This document shows, one piece after another, positions 45,443-54,274 of a stretch of DNA of 64,000 nucleotides. The stretch is taken from assembly GCA_963713965.1 (NCBI GenBank), contig OY970217.1, positions 1,116,001-1,180,000 on the forward strand, given 5' to 3'. The position numbers and the translations under genes are program-made. The stretch is from CALAGB01 sp963713965. Lineage in GTDB: Bacteria; Chloroflexota; Chloroflexia; Thermomicrobiales; Thermomicrobiaceae. Below the pieces are notes generated by a model, which was given only the letters and a program-made list of their open reading frames with translations, was not told the DNA's origin and ran no database searches. Positions within the stretch are counted from its first letter, which is position 1, and every line of letters starts with the position of its first letter.

Positions 45443-46558
45443 CTACAGCTGCACGCGCCACTCTTCGGCGCCCTGGCGATTGAGTTCGAGTCCCATCCCT
45501 GGACGGGTCAAATCGGGCGACAACCACCCGTCCTTTGGCTCTGGAGCGCCGTCGAACAGGAGATGGTCGATGCGCGCGTGATCGTGAAAATACTCAATGT
45601 GCTCCACACGTGGTGCAGCACAACAGACGTGCAGGTGCAGCGCCGGACCGCAATGAGCCGAGAGAGGCATCGATCGGGAATCGCATAGATTCGCCGCCTG
45701 TAGAAAGCCAGTCACACCACCGCAGCGCGTCGCATCCGCTTGCAGCACGTCGACCGATCCGTGTTCGAGCATGCGCCGAAAATAGAAGGAGTCATACCCA
45801 TATTCGCCGGCCGCGATCCGTATCCTTGCCGGAGCGCGGTCGCGCACCAGCCGCAGTCCATCCAGGTCGTCCGAGCTAACCGGCTCTTCAAACCAGGCGA
45901 CTCCTTGTTGGTCGAAGACCTCCGCGATGGCCAGTGCCCGCTTGCGCGAGTACGCGCCGTTCCCATCGACAAAGAGCTTCACGTCGGGGCCAATTGCCTC
46001 TCGCGCCAATCGCACGCGATCGGGGTCGACCGACGGGTCCCGTCCAACCTTCATCTTGACCATGCTGAAACCTTGTTCCGCCCAGCCGCGTAACTGCGCC
46101 ACCAATCGATCCGGTGTGTACGAGGTGAAACCTCCGCTACCGTAGAGCGGAACCGATGAACGACGCATTCCGAGCAGCGTGCACAGTGGCAGATCCAGCA
46201 ATCGGGCTTTGAGATCCCACAGCGCCATGTCGACGGCTGATATGGCCGTTGACGCCACACCAGGCCGCCCGAGATTGCGGATCGCCGTGACCATTGCATC
46301 GAACGTTGCCCCGACGTTCATGGCGTCCTGGCCCGTCACGACGTCCGCCAGTTTGTCCCGAATCAGATATGCGCTCGACGTTCCTGCATAGGTGACGCCC
46401 AGACCTCGCTTGCCTCCCGCCGACGCTTCGACCACCACGACCGTCGTGGAGGACCACTCCAGTGTTCCGTCGGACTCGGGAGTATCCGTCGGTACGGTGA
46501 ACGCTGAGACGTCGATGGACTCGATCTTGGCTCCAATTAGGGGAGAAACCTGGCTCAT
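45443..46558 (-). CDS. Enolase-superfamily (mandelate racemase/dehydratase-like) enzyme
   Basis: 371 residues from an ATG behind AGAG; a TTG three codons upstream is possible. Superfamily residues are visible: KMKVGR near residue 155, metal-binding DGN and WFEEP, AAGEYG, and the C-terminal SAHCGPALHLH. The AHC...H motif suggests the mandelate-racemase branch, likely a sugar-acid dehydratase or racemase. It follows the rhodopsin-transducer-like gene by 18 bases. Confidence 0.82.
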   Translation of the reverse strand: MSQVSPLIGAKIESIDVSAFTVPTDTPESDGTLEWSSTTVVVVEASAGGKRGLGVTYAGTSSAYLIRDKLADVVTGQDAMNVGATFDAMVTAIRNLGRPGVASTAISAVDMALWDLKARLLDLPLCTLLGMRRSSVPLYGSGGFTSYTPDRLVAQLRGWAEQGFSMVKMKVGRDPSVDPDRVRLAREAIGPDVKLFVDGNGAYSRKRALAIAEVFDQQGVAWFEEPVSSDDLDGLRLVRDRAPARIRIAAGEYGYDSFYFRRMLEHGSVDVLQADATRCGGVTGFLQAANLCDSRSMPLSAHCGPALHLHVCCAAPRVEHIEYFHDHARIDHLLFDGAPEPKDGWLSPDLTRPGMGLELNRQGAEEWRVQL

Positions 46559-46576
46559 GATCTGCAATCTCTATGT

Positions 46577-46957
46577 TTAGTCATCGGATGAGTACGCGAT
46601 GGTCGACAGAAGCGCATTCTCGGTCTGTCGAGAATCGAGGCGAGTGTGCTGCACCACGATCGGCACGTCAGATTCGATTACCGATGCGTAGTTCGTTCCT
46701 CGAGGGACCGGCTCCGGATCCTTCAAGTCGTTGAATCTGAGGTGTGAGGTGCGCCGGGCTGGGACGGTGACTTGATATGGTCCGGCGGGTTCTCGATCAG
46801 AAAAGAAAACAGTGATCGTCACATGTGCGTCTGTATCGCCTGCGTTAAGCATGCACGCGGTTTCATGACTCAGCATCTCTGGCTCGGGACCATTACTCCA
46901 TGTTGGAATGTAGCCTTCAGCAATAGCCCAGCGTGTTTTTCCGATCGGCTTGGTCAT
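46577..46957 (-). CDS. Sensory rhodopsin transducer-like protein (ASRT family)
   Basis: 126 residues, soluble beta-rich, with the family landmarks WAIAEGYIPTWS near the N-terminus, ETACMLNAGD, and VVQHTRLDSRQTENALLST near the end. The named member binds Anabaena sensory rhodopsin, but most homologues occur without rhodopsins and beside carbohydrate-metabolism genes. No rhodopsin is present in this window, and it starts an apparent operon with the enolase-superfamily gene. Confidence 0.8.
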   Translation of the reverse strand: MTKPIGKTRWAIAEGYIPTWSNGPEPEMLSHETACMLNAGDTDAHVTITVFFSDREPAGPYQVTVPARRTSHLRFNDLKDPEPVPRGTNYASVIESDVPIVVQHTRLDSRQTENALLSTIAYSSDD

Positions 46958-47343
46958 ACGTCACACCTCATTCAACCGAATCACCCGAACGCCACGTGTC
47001 CGCGCCTCTTCTGCATGTCAGGCACGCTCAATCGCGCGCCGAAAGGCGGTCGTCCTGCAACGGACAGCTTGGGACGCATTTCTCATACGCCTGCCGCCAA
47101 CTTGCAGATCCTGTTCCAGCGTGGCGTGTGAAGCGCTATAGGACGCGCAAAACCGCCAACCAACTTCAGTCACTACAGAAATGAGAAGACTTATGTCATG
47201 TGAATTTCAGCCGTTGTTAATTTGCCCCGTGTAACGTCCCCGGAGTAGCCTCGGTTAATCCGCATGGAGCTCGGCTACGTGCCCAGGGGCCACACGTTAT
47301 GAATGTCACGTCGCTCGAAAGCAAACATTGAAATGGTCTTTGA
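46958..47343. other. Divergent intergenic region
   Basis: A 386-base spacer between the transducer-like gene and the LCP gene. I see no convincing gene, RNA or operator; the frames in it look like chance. Confidence 0.4.
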
Positions 47344-48996
47344 ATGAATCGACGTCCACGAGACGAGGGAGCACGCGGCGAACGGCGAGGCGGGAACGAT
47401 CGGCGCGCCTCTCGCCGGGGAGCACACCATCCAGCATACGGACAGGGAAGCGGCCGTCACTCTCAAGTTCCGCGCGTTCAGCGACTGAGTGCCGAAGAGA
47501 TTCGGCAGGCGCGTAAGCGCGGATCAACGGGCGCACCGTCTGCTGGTGCGTCGGCAGGGCGAGGAGCCGCCCAGCCACCGAAGCTGCCGAACCGCCAACC
47601 CGTCCGTGCTCCGGCTCCACCGCCACCGCAACCCGCGCGTCGGTCTCGGCGGAAGTTATTCTTCATTGGGACACCGATATTGCTGCTGGCGATCGTCGCG
47701 GCCGTCATGATGCCGACGCTTTTGAAAGCGCGTAGCGCCTACGAAAAGATCTTCGTACCATCGGCGCCACGACCGGTCGTGACGGTCAATGCAAATGGAA
47801 CTCCGGTGATCGACCCAAACGCGACACAGGCTGCGGACCTGCCCGATTGGGACAAGAAGGAACGGGTCAACATCCTGCTGATGGGAGCCGATACCAACTC
47901 GGCGCGGCAACAACAAGGTGACGTGCCGCTTTCGGACACGATCATCATCGCCACCATCGATCCCGCCACCAAGAAGGTCGGGCTGCTATCCATACCGCGC
48001 GATCTCCAGGTTGAGATTCCAGGCGTCGGGCTGGACAAGATCAATGCGGCCTATTCAAATGGGTCACTCTCCGACATCACTGGTCCAGGGCTGGTGCGCG
48101 CCACGATCGACTACAACTTCGGCATCAAGATCGACTACTACGCCGTGGTCGACTTCGCGGGCTTCCAGAAGATCGTCGATACGCTTGGCGGCGTCACGCT
48201 GGACGTTCCCGCCCCCATCAAGGACGACGAGTACCCGGGAGAGCAGTTCAACTACACCCGGGTGGTGATCCATTCTGGCTTGCAGCACATGAGCGGATTG
48301 CAGGCGCTGCGCTACGTCAGAACGCGTCACGACGACAACGATTTCGCTCGCGGAGCTCGTCAGCAGCAGCTTCTGATGGCATTGCGTCAACAGAGCCTGT
48401 CGCTCGGCTTGATCACCAAAGCACCACAGCTCATCTCGCAGCTCGGCGACACCGTGCGAACGGATTTGCCACCATCCGACGCACTCAAACTCGCCAAGCT
48501 TGGTAGCGAAATCAATTCGTCGAACATCACCAGCTACAACTTGCTCGACGCCACGACGTCGCAATGGAATCCGGGCGAGCCGTATTACCTGATACCCAAC
48601 TGGAATCAGATTCACGACATTCTGACCCAGATGATGCCGGACGCCCCGCAGTCAACCAATTCGCAGACACCGCAGGCGACCGTCGAGCAGCCCGATCTGC
48701 GCGCCAACGTGCTGATCGAAAACGGCACCTTCGTTGACAAACTTGCGGCGCACTCGTCCGCGAAGCTGAACGACAACGGCTTTCTCAACGTCACCGTCGC
48801 GCAAGCCCCCGATGCCGGGCACTACCCAAATTCGGAAGTTGTGGATTACACCGGCAATCTCTCGACGGCCCGGCTCATCGCCCAGACGCTTGGATTGCCC
48901 GCCTCAGCCGTGCAATCGGGCGACCCAACGCAGTCGAACGGGCAAGACATCGTGGTGATTCTGGGACACGACGCCCCAAGCGATCCGGGGCCGTGA
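47344..48996 (+). CDS. LytR-CpsA-Psr (LCP) family protein with LytR_C domain
   Basis: 550 residues. Residues 1-100 are Arg- and Pro-rich and cytoplasmic, a membrane helix spans about 102-122, and the LCP catalytic domain follows with NILLMGADTNS, DTIIIATIDP, LLSIPRDLQVEIP and RYVRTRHDDNDFARGARQQQ. The C-terminal domain after residue 450 resembles LytR_C (VLIENGT). The family attaches glycopolymers to the cell wall or envelope. The very long basic cytoplasmic N-terminus is unusual. Confidence 0.85.
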   Translation: MNRRPRDEGARGERRGGNDRRASRRGAHHPAYGQGSGRHSQVPRVQRLSAEEIRQARKRGSTGAPSAGASAGRGAAQPPKLPNRQPVRAPAPPPPQPARRSRRKLFFIGTPILLLAIVAAVMMPTLLKARSAYEKIFVPSAPRPVVTVNANGTPVIDPNATQAADLPDWDKKERVNILLMGADTNSARQQQGDVPLSDTIIIATIDPATKKVGLLSIPRDLQVEIPGVGLDKINAAYSNGSLSDITGPGLVRATIDYNFGIKIDYYAVVDFAGFQKIVDTLGGVTLDVPAPIKDDEYPGEQFNYTRVVIHSGLQHMSGLQALRYVRTRHDDNDFARGARQQQLLMALRQQSLSLGLITKAPQLISQLGDTVRTDLPPSDALKLAKLGSEINSSNITSYNLLDATTSQWNPGEPYYLIPNWNQIHDILTQMMPDAPQSTNSQTPQATVEQPDLRANVLIENGTFVDKLAAHSSAKLNDNGFLNVTVAQAPDAGHYPNSEVVDYTGNLSTARLIAQTLGLPASAVQSGDPTQSNGQDIVVILGHDAPSDPGP

Positions 48997-49097
48997 GGAT
49001 TTTGATCCATGGGAACAACGGCTGCTTTGTTCGCCTGGCAGCCCTCACCCGGCTCGCAAGCTCGCCACCCTTGTATGGTGTGGGTGGTCGCCGTCGG

Positions 49098-49200
49098 GGG
49101 TGTGGGCATGTGGGCGACGCGGACCTGGTTGCGGTCCGAACCTCGTCTTCGTCGTCCATATGTCCACACCCCAGCTTGACGCGTGACCCGGCGATCGGGT
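49098..49200 (+). ncRNA. Candidate bridge RNA / structured left-end RNA of the IS110 element
   Basis: Bases 49098-49112 pair with 49157-49171 over 15 base pairs (two G-U). Inside, CGGACC at 49120-49125 pairs with GGTCCG at 49133-49138 around a seven-base loop, with an asymmetric internal loop between the two stems; a further ACCCG/CGGGT hairpin lies at 49186-49200. In the IS110 group the bridge RNA that guides recombination is encoded in the left-end noncoding region, which is where this sits. Function is inferred from position and structure. Confidence 0.45.
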
Positions 49201-49345
49201 GTGCTTCGACCGCCGCGCCACCCCTGCCGCCACCCGTGGACGGCCTGGGAGAGTCTGCGGAGAAGCCACCCCCACCGCCGATGAGGGATCCTACCGCGTC
49301 CGACGGTCGATGCCACGCAAGGGGGCGGGGGGACGGGAGTCGATC

Positions 49346-50323
49346 ATGCTCGGTATCGATGTCAGTAAAGTCACCCTCGCCTACAGCCTCCTCGATGACC
49401 AGACCCATCACCTTCTCCAGGAGGGCACCGTTCCCAATGCTCCGGCCGGGATCACCGCCTTGCTGCGGCAGATTCCGTCCGAGCATGCTTGGGTGGCGGA
49501 ACCGACCGGCCCGTACAGCCAGGCGGTGGTCCTGGCCGGCCACCAGGCGGGTCGCAGCGTCCTCTTAGCCCAGCCCCGCCTGGCCAAGGCCTTCCTGCGA
49601 TCCCTCTTCCCGCGGGCCAAGACCGATCGCCTCGACAGTTGGGGCTTGGCTCGTTATGCTCAGGCCGTGTCCTTACGCCCCTTCCCAATCAAGGCGGAGG
49701 TGGTGGTGCAGCTCGAGCAGCTCTTAGCCGCCCGCAAGAGCCTGAGTCACAGCCTCGCGCAACTCAAACAGCAGCGGCAGGTGCTGCCCTATGCCGCCGA
49801 GGCCTTGACTGCTGCCATTGCCGACCTCAAACGTCAACAGCAGGCGTTGGATGCCCAGATCGCCCCGCTGGTCGAGCATGCCGACCTCGACCTCGCGCAG
49901 CGGCTGGACGCCATTCCCGGGGTCGGACCGGTGACCGCCGCCGCCTTGGCGGCGTGCTTCGCCAGTCACGACTTTAGCCATCCGGATCAGTTCGTGGCCT
50001 ACATCGGGCTCGATGTGCGGGTCCGCGACAGTGGTCAGCGCTCCGGCCAGCGCAGCCTCTCCAAACGGGGCCATGCCGAGTTGCGGCGCTTGCTCTACGT
50101 CGGGGCTCAGGCCAATCGGCGCATACCGACCAGCCCCTTCAACGCGCAGTACGACCGTGAGGTGGCCAAGGGACTCAGCTCCACGGCCGCCTTGAATGCG
50201 GTGGCCCGCAAACTGGCGCGCACCGCCTGGTCGCTTGCCGTTCACGGCACGACCTACGATCCGGACCGGGTTCATCGGCAACCGCCCCGGGACGTGCCGT
50301 CAGCCCTTGACACCGAACCATAG
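49346..50323 (+). CDS. IS110-family transposase (DEDD recombinase)
   Basis: 325 residues from an ATG behind GGGAG; longer frames extend into the noncoding end. The N-terminal RuvC-like DEDD domain begins MLGIDVSK and continues with AWVAEPTG and KTDRLDSWGLARYA. The C-terminal transposase_20 domain has IPGVGPVTAAALAACF and RSGQRSLSKRGHAELRRLLY with the conserved serine region. Both domains and all motifs are intact, so the element may be active. Confidence 0.92.
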   Translation: MLGIDVSKVTLAYSLLDDQTHHLLQEGTVPNAPAGITALLRQIPSEHAWVAEPTGPYSQAVVLAGHQAGRSVLLAQPRLAKAFLRSLFPRAKTDRLDSWGLARYAQAVSLRPFPIKAEVVVQLEQLLAARKSLSHSLAQLKQQRQVLPYAAEALTAAIADLKRQQQALDAQIAPLVEHADLDLAQRLDAIPGVGPVTAAALAACFASHDFSHPDQFVAYIGLDVRVRDSGQRSGQRSLSKRGHAELRRLLYVGAQANRRIPTSPFNAQYDREVAKGLSSTAALNAVARKLARTAWSLAVHGTTYDPDRVHRQPPRDVPSALDTEP

Positions 50324-50326
50324 GAT

Positions 50327-50400
50327 CTCTCCCAATTCTGGGAGAGGGTTGTTCGGGACAACTTGGACTGCCCCCTTCTCCCAGAATTGGGAGAAGGGGG
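50327..50400. repeat. Three consecutive hairpins at the right of the IS element
   Basis: CTCTCCCA/TGGGAGAG at 50327-50346, GTTGT/ACAAC at 50348-50362 and a 13-base CCCCCTTCTCCCA/TGGGAGAAGGGGG at 50371-50400. The CTCCCAATTCTGGGAG words are typical of REP-like repeats, and IS110 members often insert into or beside such repeats. These may belong to the target rather than the element. Confidence 0.6.
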
Positions 50401-50461
50401 CAGGGGATGAGGGCGGTCAGGGAATGAGGTCCACGCCGGTGCAGAGTCTTCTATCGCAGCC

Positions 50462-51085
50462 CTACCGCGCGCTGCGGGTGATGCGCGTCATCCATGGACG
50501 TTCCCGGCCAATCGTGGTCGACTCGCCATGTCCAGGATAGACGGTTACGTCGTCCGGAAGCTCCAGCAGCCGAATCATCGTCGCCAGTGTCTCTTCGTCG
50601 CTCGCGCCTGGAATGTCAGTTCGCCCATACCCATTCGGGAAGAGCGTGTCGCCCCCGAACATGACCCGTTCCGCCACTGAATAGAGCGATATCTGTCCCT
50701 TGGCATGACCGGGGGTGTGGAGCACGTCGAAGCTCATGCCTCCAACCGTCACGGTGTCACTGTCATTAAGCAAGCGGTCGACGCTAACCGGATCGATTGG
50801 GTCCGGACCGCCACGCGGGTGCTCGAGCTGCTCGACCGACGCCGGATGAGCCGCAAGCGGGATCGAGAAAAGATCGACGAGTTCGCGAGCCGCGCCGATA
50901 TGGTCCCAATGCGCGTGCGTGATGACCAGCAGAACCGGGTTCATCCCCTCGTCACTGACGACCTGCTGGATCATGGGTGTGACGTCGGGCGGTGCATCGA
51001 AGATGATGGCATCGTTGGAGTCGTCAGCGGCGGCCAGGAAGGCGTTCGTGGCGATGGGTCCACTCGTGATCTGGCGAATCTTCAT
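50462..51085 (-). CDS. MBL-fold metallo-hydrolase (glyoxalase II-like)
   Basis: 207 residues from an ATG behind GAGGAG; the longer frame starts at 51100. The zinc motif HAHWDHIGA lies near residue 60, HTPGHAKGQISLY near residue 135, and a GHGEST near the C-terminus. Family members hydrolyse thioesters or remove persulfide groups; the natural substrate is unknown. Confidence 0.87.
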   Translation of the reverse strand: MKIRQITSGPIATNAFLAAADDSNDAIIFDAPPDVTPMIQQVVSDEGMNPVLLVITHAHWDHIGAARELVDLFSIPLAAHPASVEQLEHPRGGPDPIDPVSVDRLLNDSDTVTVGGMSFDVLHTPGHAKGQISLYSVAERVMFGGDTLFPNGYGRTDIPGASDEETLATMIRLLELPDDVTVYPGHGESTTIGRERPWMTRITRSAR

Positions 51086-51147
51086 GCGGCAGCTCCTCAT
51101 TCGATCGGTTCAGGATGTTCGTCCAGGGACAACCGGCTCGAAATCTA

Positions 51148-52008
51148 TCAGAGATCACGCCGCTGGAAGACCAACATGGCGCCCATCAGCAGTACGACAC
51201 AGTAGACGACCGAGTAGCGCACGGCGAGATCGCTCGGGGGCACGGTAGTCCCCAACGGGTTCGGCCCGATGAAGCTGATGGCCAGCTGAGGCTGAACCAC
51301 GTAGCTCGCCAGACGCCACATGCTGTCACTCGGCACGACAACGCTCGTCCCGATCCCGATGTGCACCAACGTATTGTTGTTCAGCGCCGTACCGATCTGT
51401 TCGACAAGCCCGCCCGTCACCGCCATGCCATAGAGCATGAAGACGATGACGCCGTTCGTCATGGTCGAGAAGATCGTGCTCCCGAGCATGGTCAGGCTTA
51501 GCAGGATCATCGAGACGAGCATCACCAGCAGCATCCCATGGAGGATGTGCGGTGGCCCGTAATGGCCGATCACATTTGCGGTCGCGACGACGCCGGTCAC
51601 CATCAGCGCGATGTAGACAAGCAGCATCACGGCGAATCCCAGGTACTTCCCCAGGATGATCTGCCAACGCCCAATCGGCTTTGGCACCACGGCGTGCAGA
51701 GTCCCCGCCTCGATCTCGCCCGCGACCGTCCCCACCGCGGCGAAGATGGTCATGATGCCGGTCAGGAAATTGACCGTGTAAAGTCCGAGAAGGACCATGG
51801 CGCTGGCCGAGACGGCGTAGGTCGGCGCCGGACTGGAACTCGGGCGCGTTGCACGACGAGCCGCCATCTCCAGAAACTGCTGACGAAAAAGGTGAAACCC
51901 AACCGCGTAGAGGGCAATGAAAGCGACGCTTAGCACCACCACGCCGAGAATGACCTTACGTCGGAACGCCTCACGGAACGTCAATCTGGCTATGACGGCG
52001 ACGTTCAC
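51148..52008 (-). CDS. ABC-2 type exporter, permease subunit
   Basis: 286 residues with six hydrophobic segments and the ABC-2/NatB-like GEIEAGTLHAVVPKPIGRW motif. It overlaps the ATPase gene by four bases. Cargo unknown. Confidence 0.85.
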   Translation of the reverse strand: MNVAVIARLTFREAFRRKVILGVVVLSVAFIALYAVGFHLFRQQFLEMAARRATRPSSSPAPTYAVSASAMVLLGLYTVNFLTGIMTIFAAVGTVAGEIEAGTLHAVVPKPIGRWQIILGKYLGFAVMLLVYIALMVTGVVATANVIGHYGPPHILHGMLLVMLVSMILLSLTMLGSTIFSTMTNGVIVFMLYGMAVTGGLVEQIGTALNNNTLVHIGIGTSVVVPSDSMWRLASYVVQPQLAISFIGPNPLGTTVPPSDLAVRYSVVYCVVLLMGAMLVFQRRDL

Positions 52009-52982
52009 TGGCTCTCACCGTCATGTGAGACGACATCGACGAAGACGTCCTCCAATGTGCGCCGCTCCGGCATAACCGCATAGACTGCCACGCCGTGTCG
52101 CGTCAGGCTATCGACCGCCTGTGCCACGACATCCTCTCCGGACGCCCGGCAAATGACCGACGTGTGGCGACCAGGCGTCACCTGCTGCACACTGACGACG
52201 CGCTTCAAATCCGCCAACGCGTCGTCGTCAACCGGACCGAGCCGCAGTTCGACGGTCAGATCACGATGCAGCAGATCCTCAACTCTTCCCACCGCGACAA
52301 CGCGCCCGTGATCAATAATCGCCACCCGATCAGAGCTCGTCTCTACCTCGCTCAACAAGTGAGAGTTGAGAAAGACAGTGACACCGTCGTCTCGCAACCG
52401 TGACAGAATCACCCGAACGTCACGGCGCCCAAGTGGATCAAGGGCCGACGTCGGCTCGTCCAAAAAGACCAACCGCGGCTCGTTCAACAGGGCCTGTGCC
52501 AGACCGATGCGCTGCTGCATTCCCTTGGAATACGTGCGCACCTTCTTGCTCGCTGAATTGGACAGTCCTACGAGGGAGAGGACTTCGGGTATGCGCTTGG
52601 CTCGCGCCTCACGCGACATCCCGTAGAGCTGGCCATGCAGCTGGAGGAACTCCTCGCCGGTCAGCCAGTCGTGAAATCGAAAGAGCTCCGGCAGAAATCC
52701 AATCTGCCGGCGCGCCTGCCGATCTCCCAACGGCCGTCCAAGCAGGCGAGCCGAACCGGACGTCGGATAGACCAGACCCATCAACATCTTGATAGAGGTC
52801 GTCTTACCCGCGCCGTTCGGCCCGAGAAAGCCAAAGACCTCACCATACTCGACGTTGAGCGTCAGATCATCAACGACTGCTCGGTTGCCGAACGTCTTTC
52901 TCAGCGACATCGTTTCTATGGCGAAATCGTTCGTGGACGCGTCTGCGCCGGTGTCGGGGAGTGAACTTGTGGTGTCGATCAT
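52005..52982 (-). CDS. ABC-2 type exporter, ATP-binding subunit
   Basis: 325 residues. Walker A GPNGAGKTTSIKM near residue 55, a signature-region YSKGMQQRIGLAQAL, Walker B LVFLDEPTSALDPLG and H-loop NSHLLSEVE. The extra N-terminal 20 residues are Asp/Ser/Thr-rich. Paired with the downstream permease. Confidence 0.9.
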   Translation of the reverse strand: MIDTTSSLPDTGADASTNDFAIETMSLRKTFGNRAVVDDLTLNVEYGEVFGFLGPNGAGKTTSIKMLMGLVYPTSGSARLLGRPLGDRQARRQIGFLPELFRFHDWLTGEEFLQLHGQLYGMSREARAKRIPEVLSLVGLSNSASKKVRTYSKGMQQRIGLAQALLNEPRLVFLDEPTSALDPLGRRDVRVILSRLRDDGVTVFLNSHLLSEVETSSDRVAIIDHGRVVAVGRVEDLLHRDLTVELRLGPVDDDALADLKRVVSVQQVTPGRHTSVICRASGEDVVAQAVDSLTRHGVAVYAVMPERRTLEDVFVDVVSHDGESQ

Positions 52983-53010
52983 AGGCGCTAGTATGCCCCA
53001 AGAGGATCAA

Positions 53011-53031
53011 CCCCGGCCTTGTGAGCCGGGG
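53011..53031 (-). terminator. Terminator-like hairpin after the anti-sigma gene
   Basis: A seven-base CCCCGGC/GCCGGGG stem with a seven-base loop; on the minus strand it is followed by TTGATCCTCTT, so the T run is weak. Confidence 0.5.
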
Positions 53032-53075
53032 CGATTCCATGTCCTGTCGTGGAAACCACACGTGATCCGATAGTG

Positions 53076-54263
53076 CTATTTCAGCGACGACGCGACTGAC
53101 ATGACGTCGACGTTCCCATCGCTACCAACGATGTGCAGAACGCCGTCGTTCTGCCACATCACGACTGAACCCTTATCACTCTTGATCAATAGACCGGCAT
53201 TGCCCTGCACCGTTACGTTGCTGGTCGTCGCTCCGGATGGAACCGGAACGATCAGCGTGTGCTCCCAGTCACTGATCGAACGCAGCTGAGACACCGTCTC
53301 CGGAGGTAGGAAGCCGGTTGCCAGCATCTCGTCACGCAGCATCGACATGTCGACCGACGATGGAATCGTCAGCGTCGGGCTTTCCATCTGCGCCACGATC
53401 AGGTGCTTACCATTCGACTGGTAATCAAGCGCAGCACCAGGCGGGACGTCGAGTGAGACGGTGACGGTTGGCGTCGTGCTTGGATCCGGCAGCGGCGCCG
53501 GGTCAATGTTGCCCAAACTGAGGAGATCACGTGCCTTCTGCACGTTGAGCGTGTACGAGACATTGCCTTGATCAGTCAGGTAGACAGTTGGCTGGACGCC
53601 ATCAAAGCTCCCGAGCTTGGAGGGAACCAGCATGTCGCCGTTCAGATGTGTCTGAGCATCTGCCACAGATGACGCCGTCTTCAGGCTCGATTTGCTCAAA
53701 TTTGAGTCGAGCTTCCCGAGTCCTTGAAGCTGCGCGGTGATGAACGCCTCGGTGCCCGACTGATCCGATCCAGACGTTTGCGATCCGGATGCCAGCGCGT
53801 TTTGCTGGAACATGTCCATCGGAATTGTGATCGCTGAGAACTGCTGCACGCGGAACCGCGTCAACATATTCTCTGCGAGCGAGCTCAATGGCACGGCTGC
53901 AATCACCGCGACCATAAGTGCGAGCACCGCAACGCCGGCTATGGCGCCACGTCGCCCAACTCCACCAAATCGGCTCATTAACCAGTCTCCTTTCACCGGT
54001 GAGGTCACCGGTTCTCGCCCCTCTCGACGCGCGCGAATTGTTCGCAATGCCGCGTTCTCGTCAACCGCGTCAACAGTTGGTGCGATCGCGTTGAGCATCG
54101 CAGCGACCGCGCCAGCGTTCTCGGCAATGAGGTTGAAACGGGAACGACAATGGTCGCAGCTCGAAATATGGGCCGACCAGGACGTGTGCAGCGGTTCAGG
54201 CGCACCGTCGTCGATCAGGGCACGGATTTCGCCGTCCGTCAGACAGCGTGATTGAGCTTCCAT
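53076..54263 (-). CDS. Anti-sigma factor with zinc finger, membrane helix and large outer domain
   Basis: 395 residues; GAGGAGGGA precedes this ATG, while an ATG at 54278 overlaps the sigma stop. Residues 30-45 carry HISSCDHC (HxxxCxxC), a membrane helix spans about residues 105-130, and the remaining 260 residues are outside the cytoplasm, beta-rich and Ser/Gly/Asp/Pro-rich. It should bind the sigma factor of the gene upstream and release it on an envelope signal. The outer domain is much larger than in typical ECF anti-sigmas. Confidence 0.85.
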   Translation of the reverse strand: MEAQSRCLTDGEIRALIDDGAPEPLHTSWSAHISSCDHCRSRFNLIAENAGAVAAMLNAIAPTVDAVDENAALRTIRARREGREPVTSPVKGDWLMSRFGGVGRRGAIAGVAVLALMVAVIAAVPLSSLAENMLTRFRVQQFSAITIPMDMFQQNALASGSQTSGSDQSGTEAFITAQLQGLGKLDSNLSKSSLKTASSVADAQTHLNGDMLVPSKLGSFDGVQPTVYLTDQGNVSYTLNVQKARDLLSLGNIDPAPLPDPSTTPTVTVSLDVPPGAALDYQSNGKHLIVAQMESPTLTIPSSVDMSMLRDEMLATGFLPPETVSQLRSISDWEHTLIVPVPSGATTSNVTVQGNAGLLIKSDKGSVVMWQNDGVLHIVGSDGNVDVMSVASSLK

Positions 54264-54274
54264 CGCGTCCCTCC

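Larger units (their letters stand above)
49013..50326 (+). mobile_element. IS110-family insertion sequence (approximate limits)
   Basis: The transposase gene has about 330 bases of structured noncoding sequence on its left and, on its right, tandem palindromes that begin almost at the stop. IS110 elements lack terminal inverted repeats, so the ends cannot be fixed by eye; the coordinates are a bracket only. It sits between the LCP gene and an MBL hydrolase and interrupts neither. Confidence 0.6.

Noticed and set aside
49013..49345. Extra coding sequence at the N-terminus of the transposase (frame open from 49199)
   Set aside because: The conserved IS110 N-terminus starts at MLGIDVSK; the upstream part is low-complexity and overlaps a strongly paired RNA-like structure.
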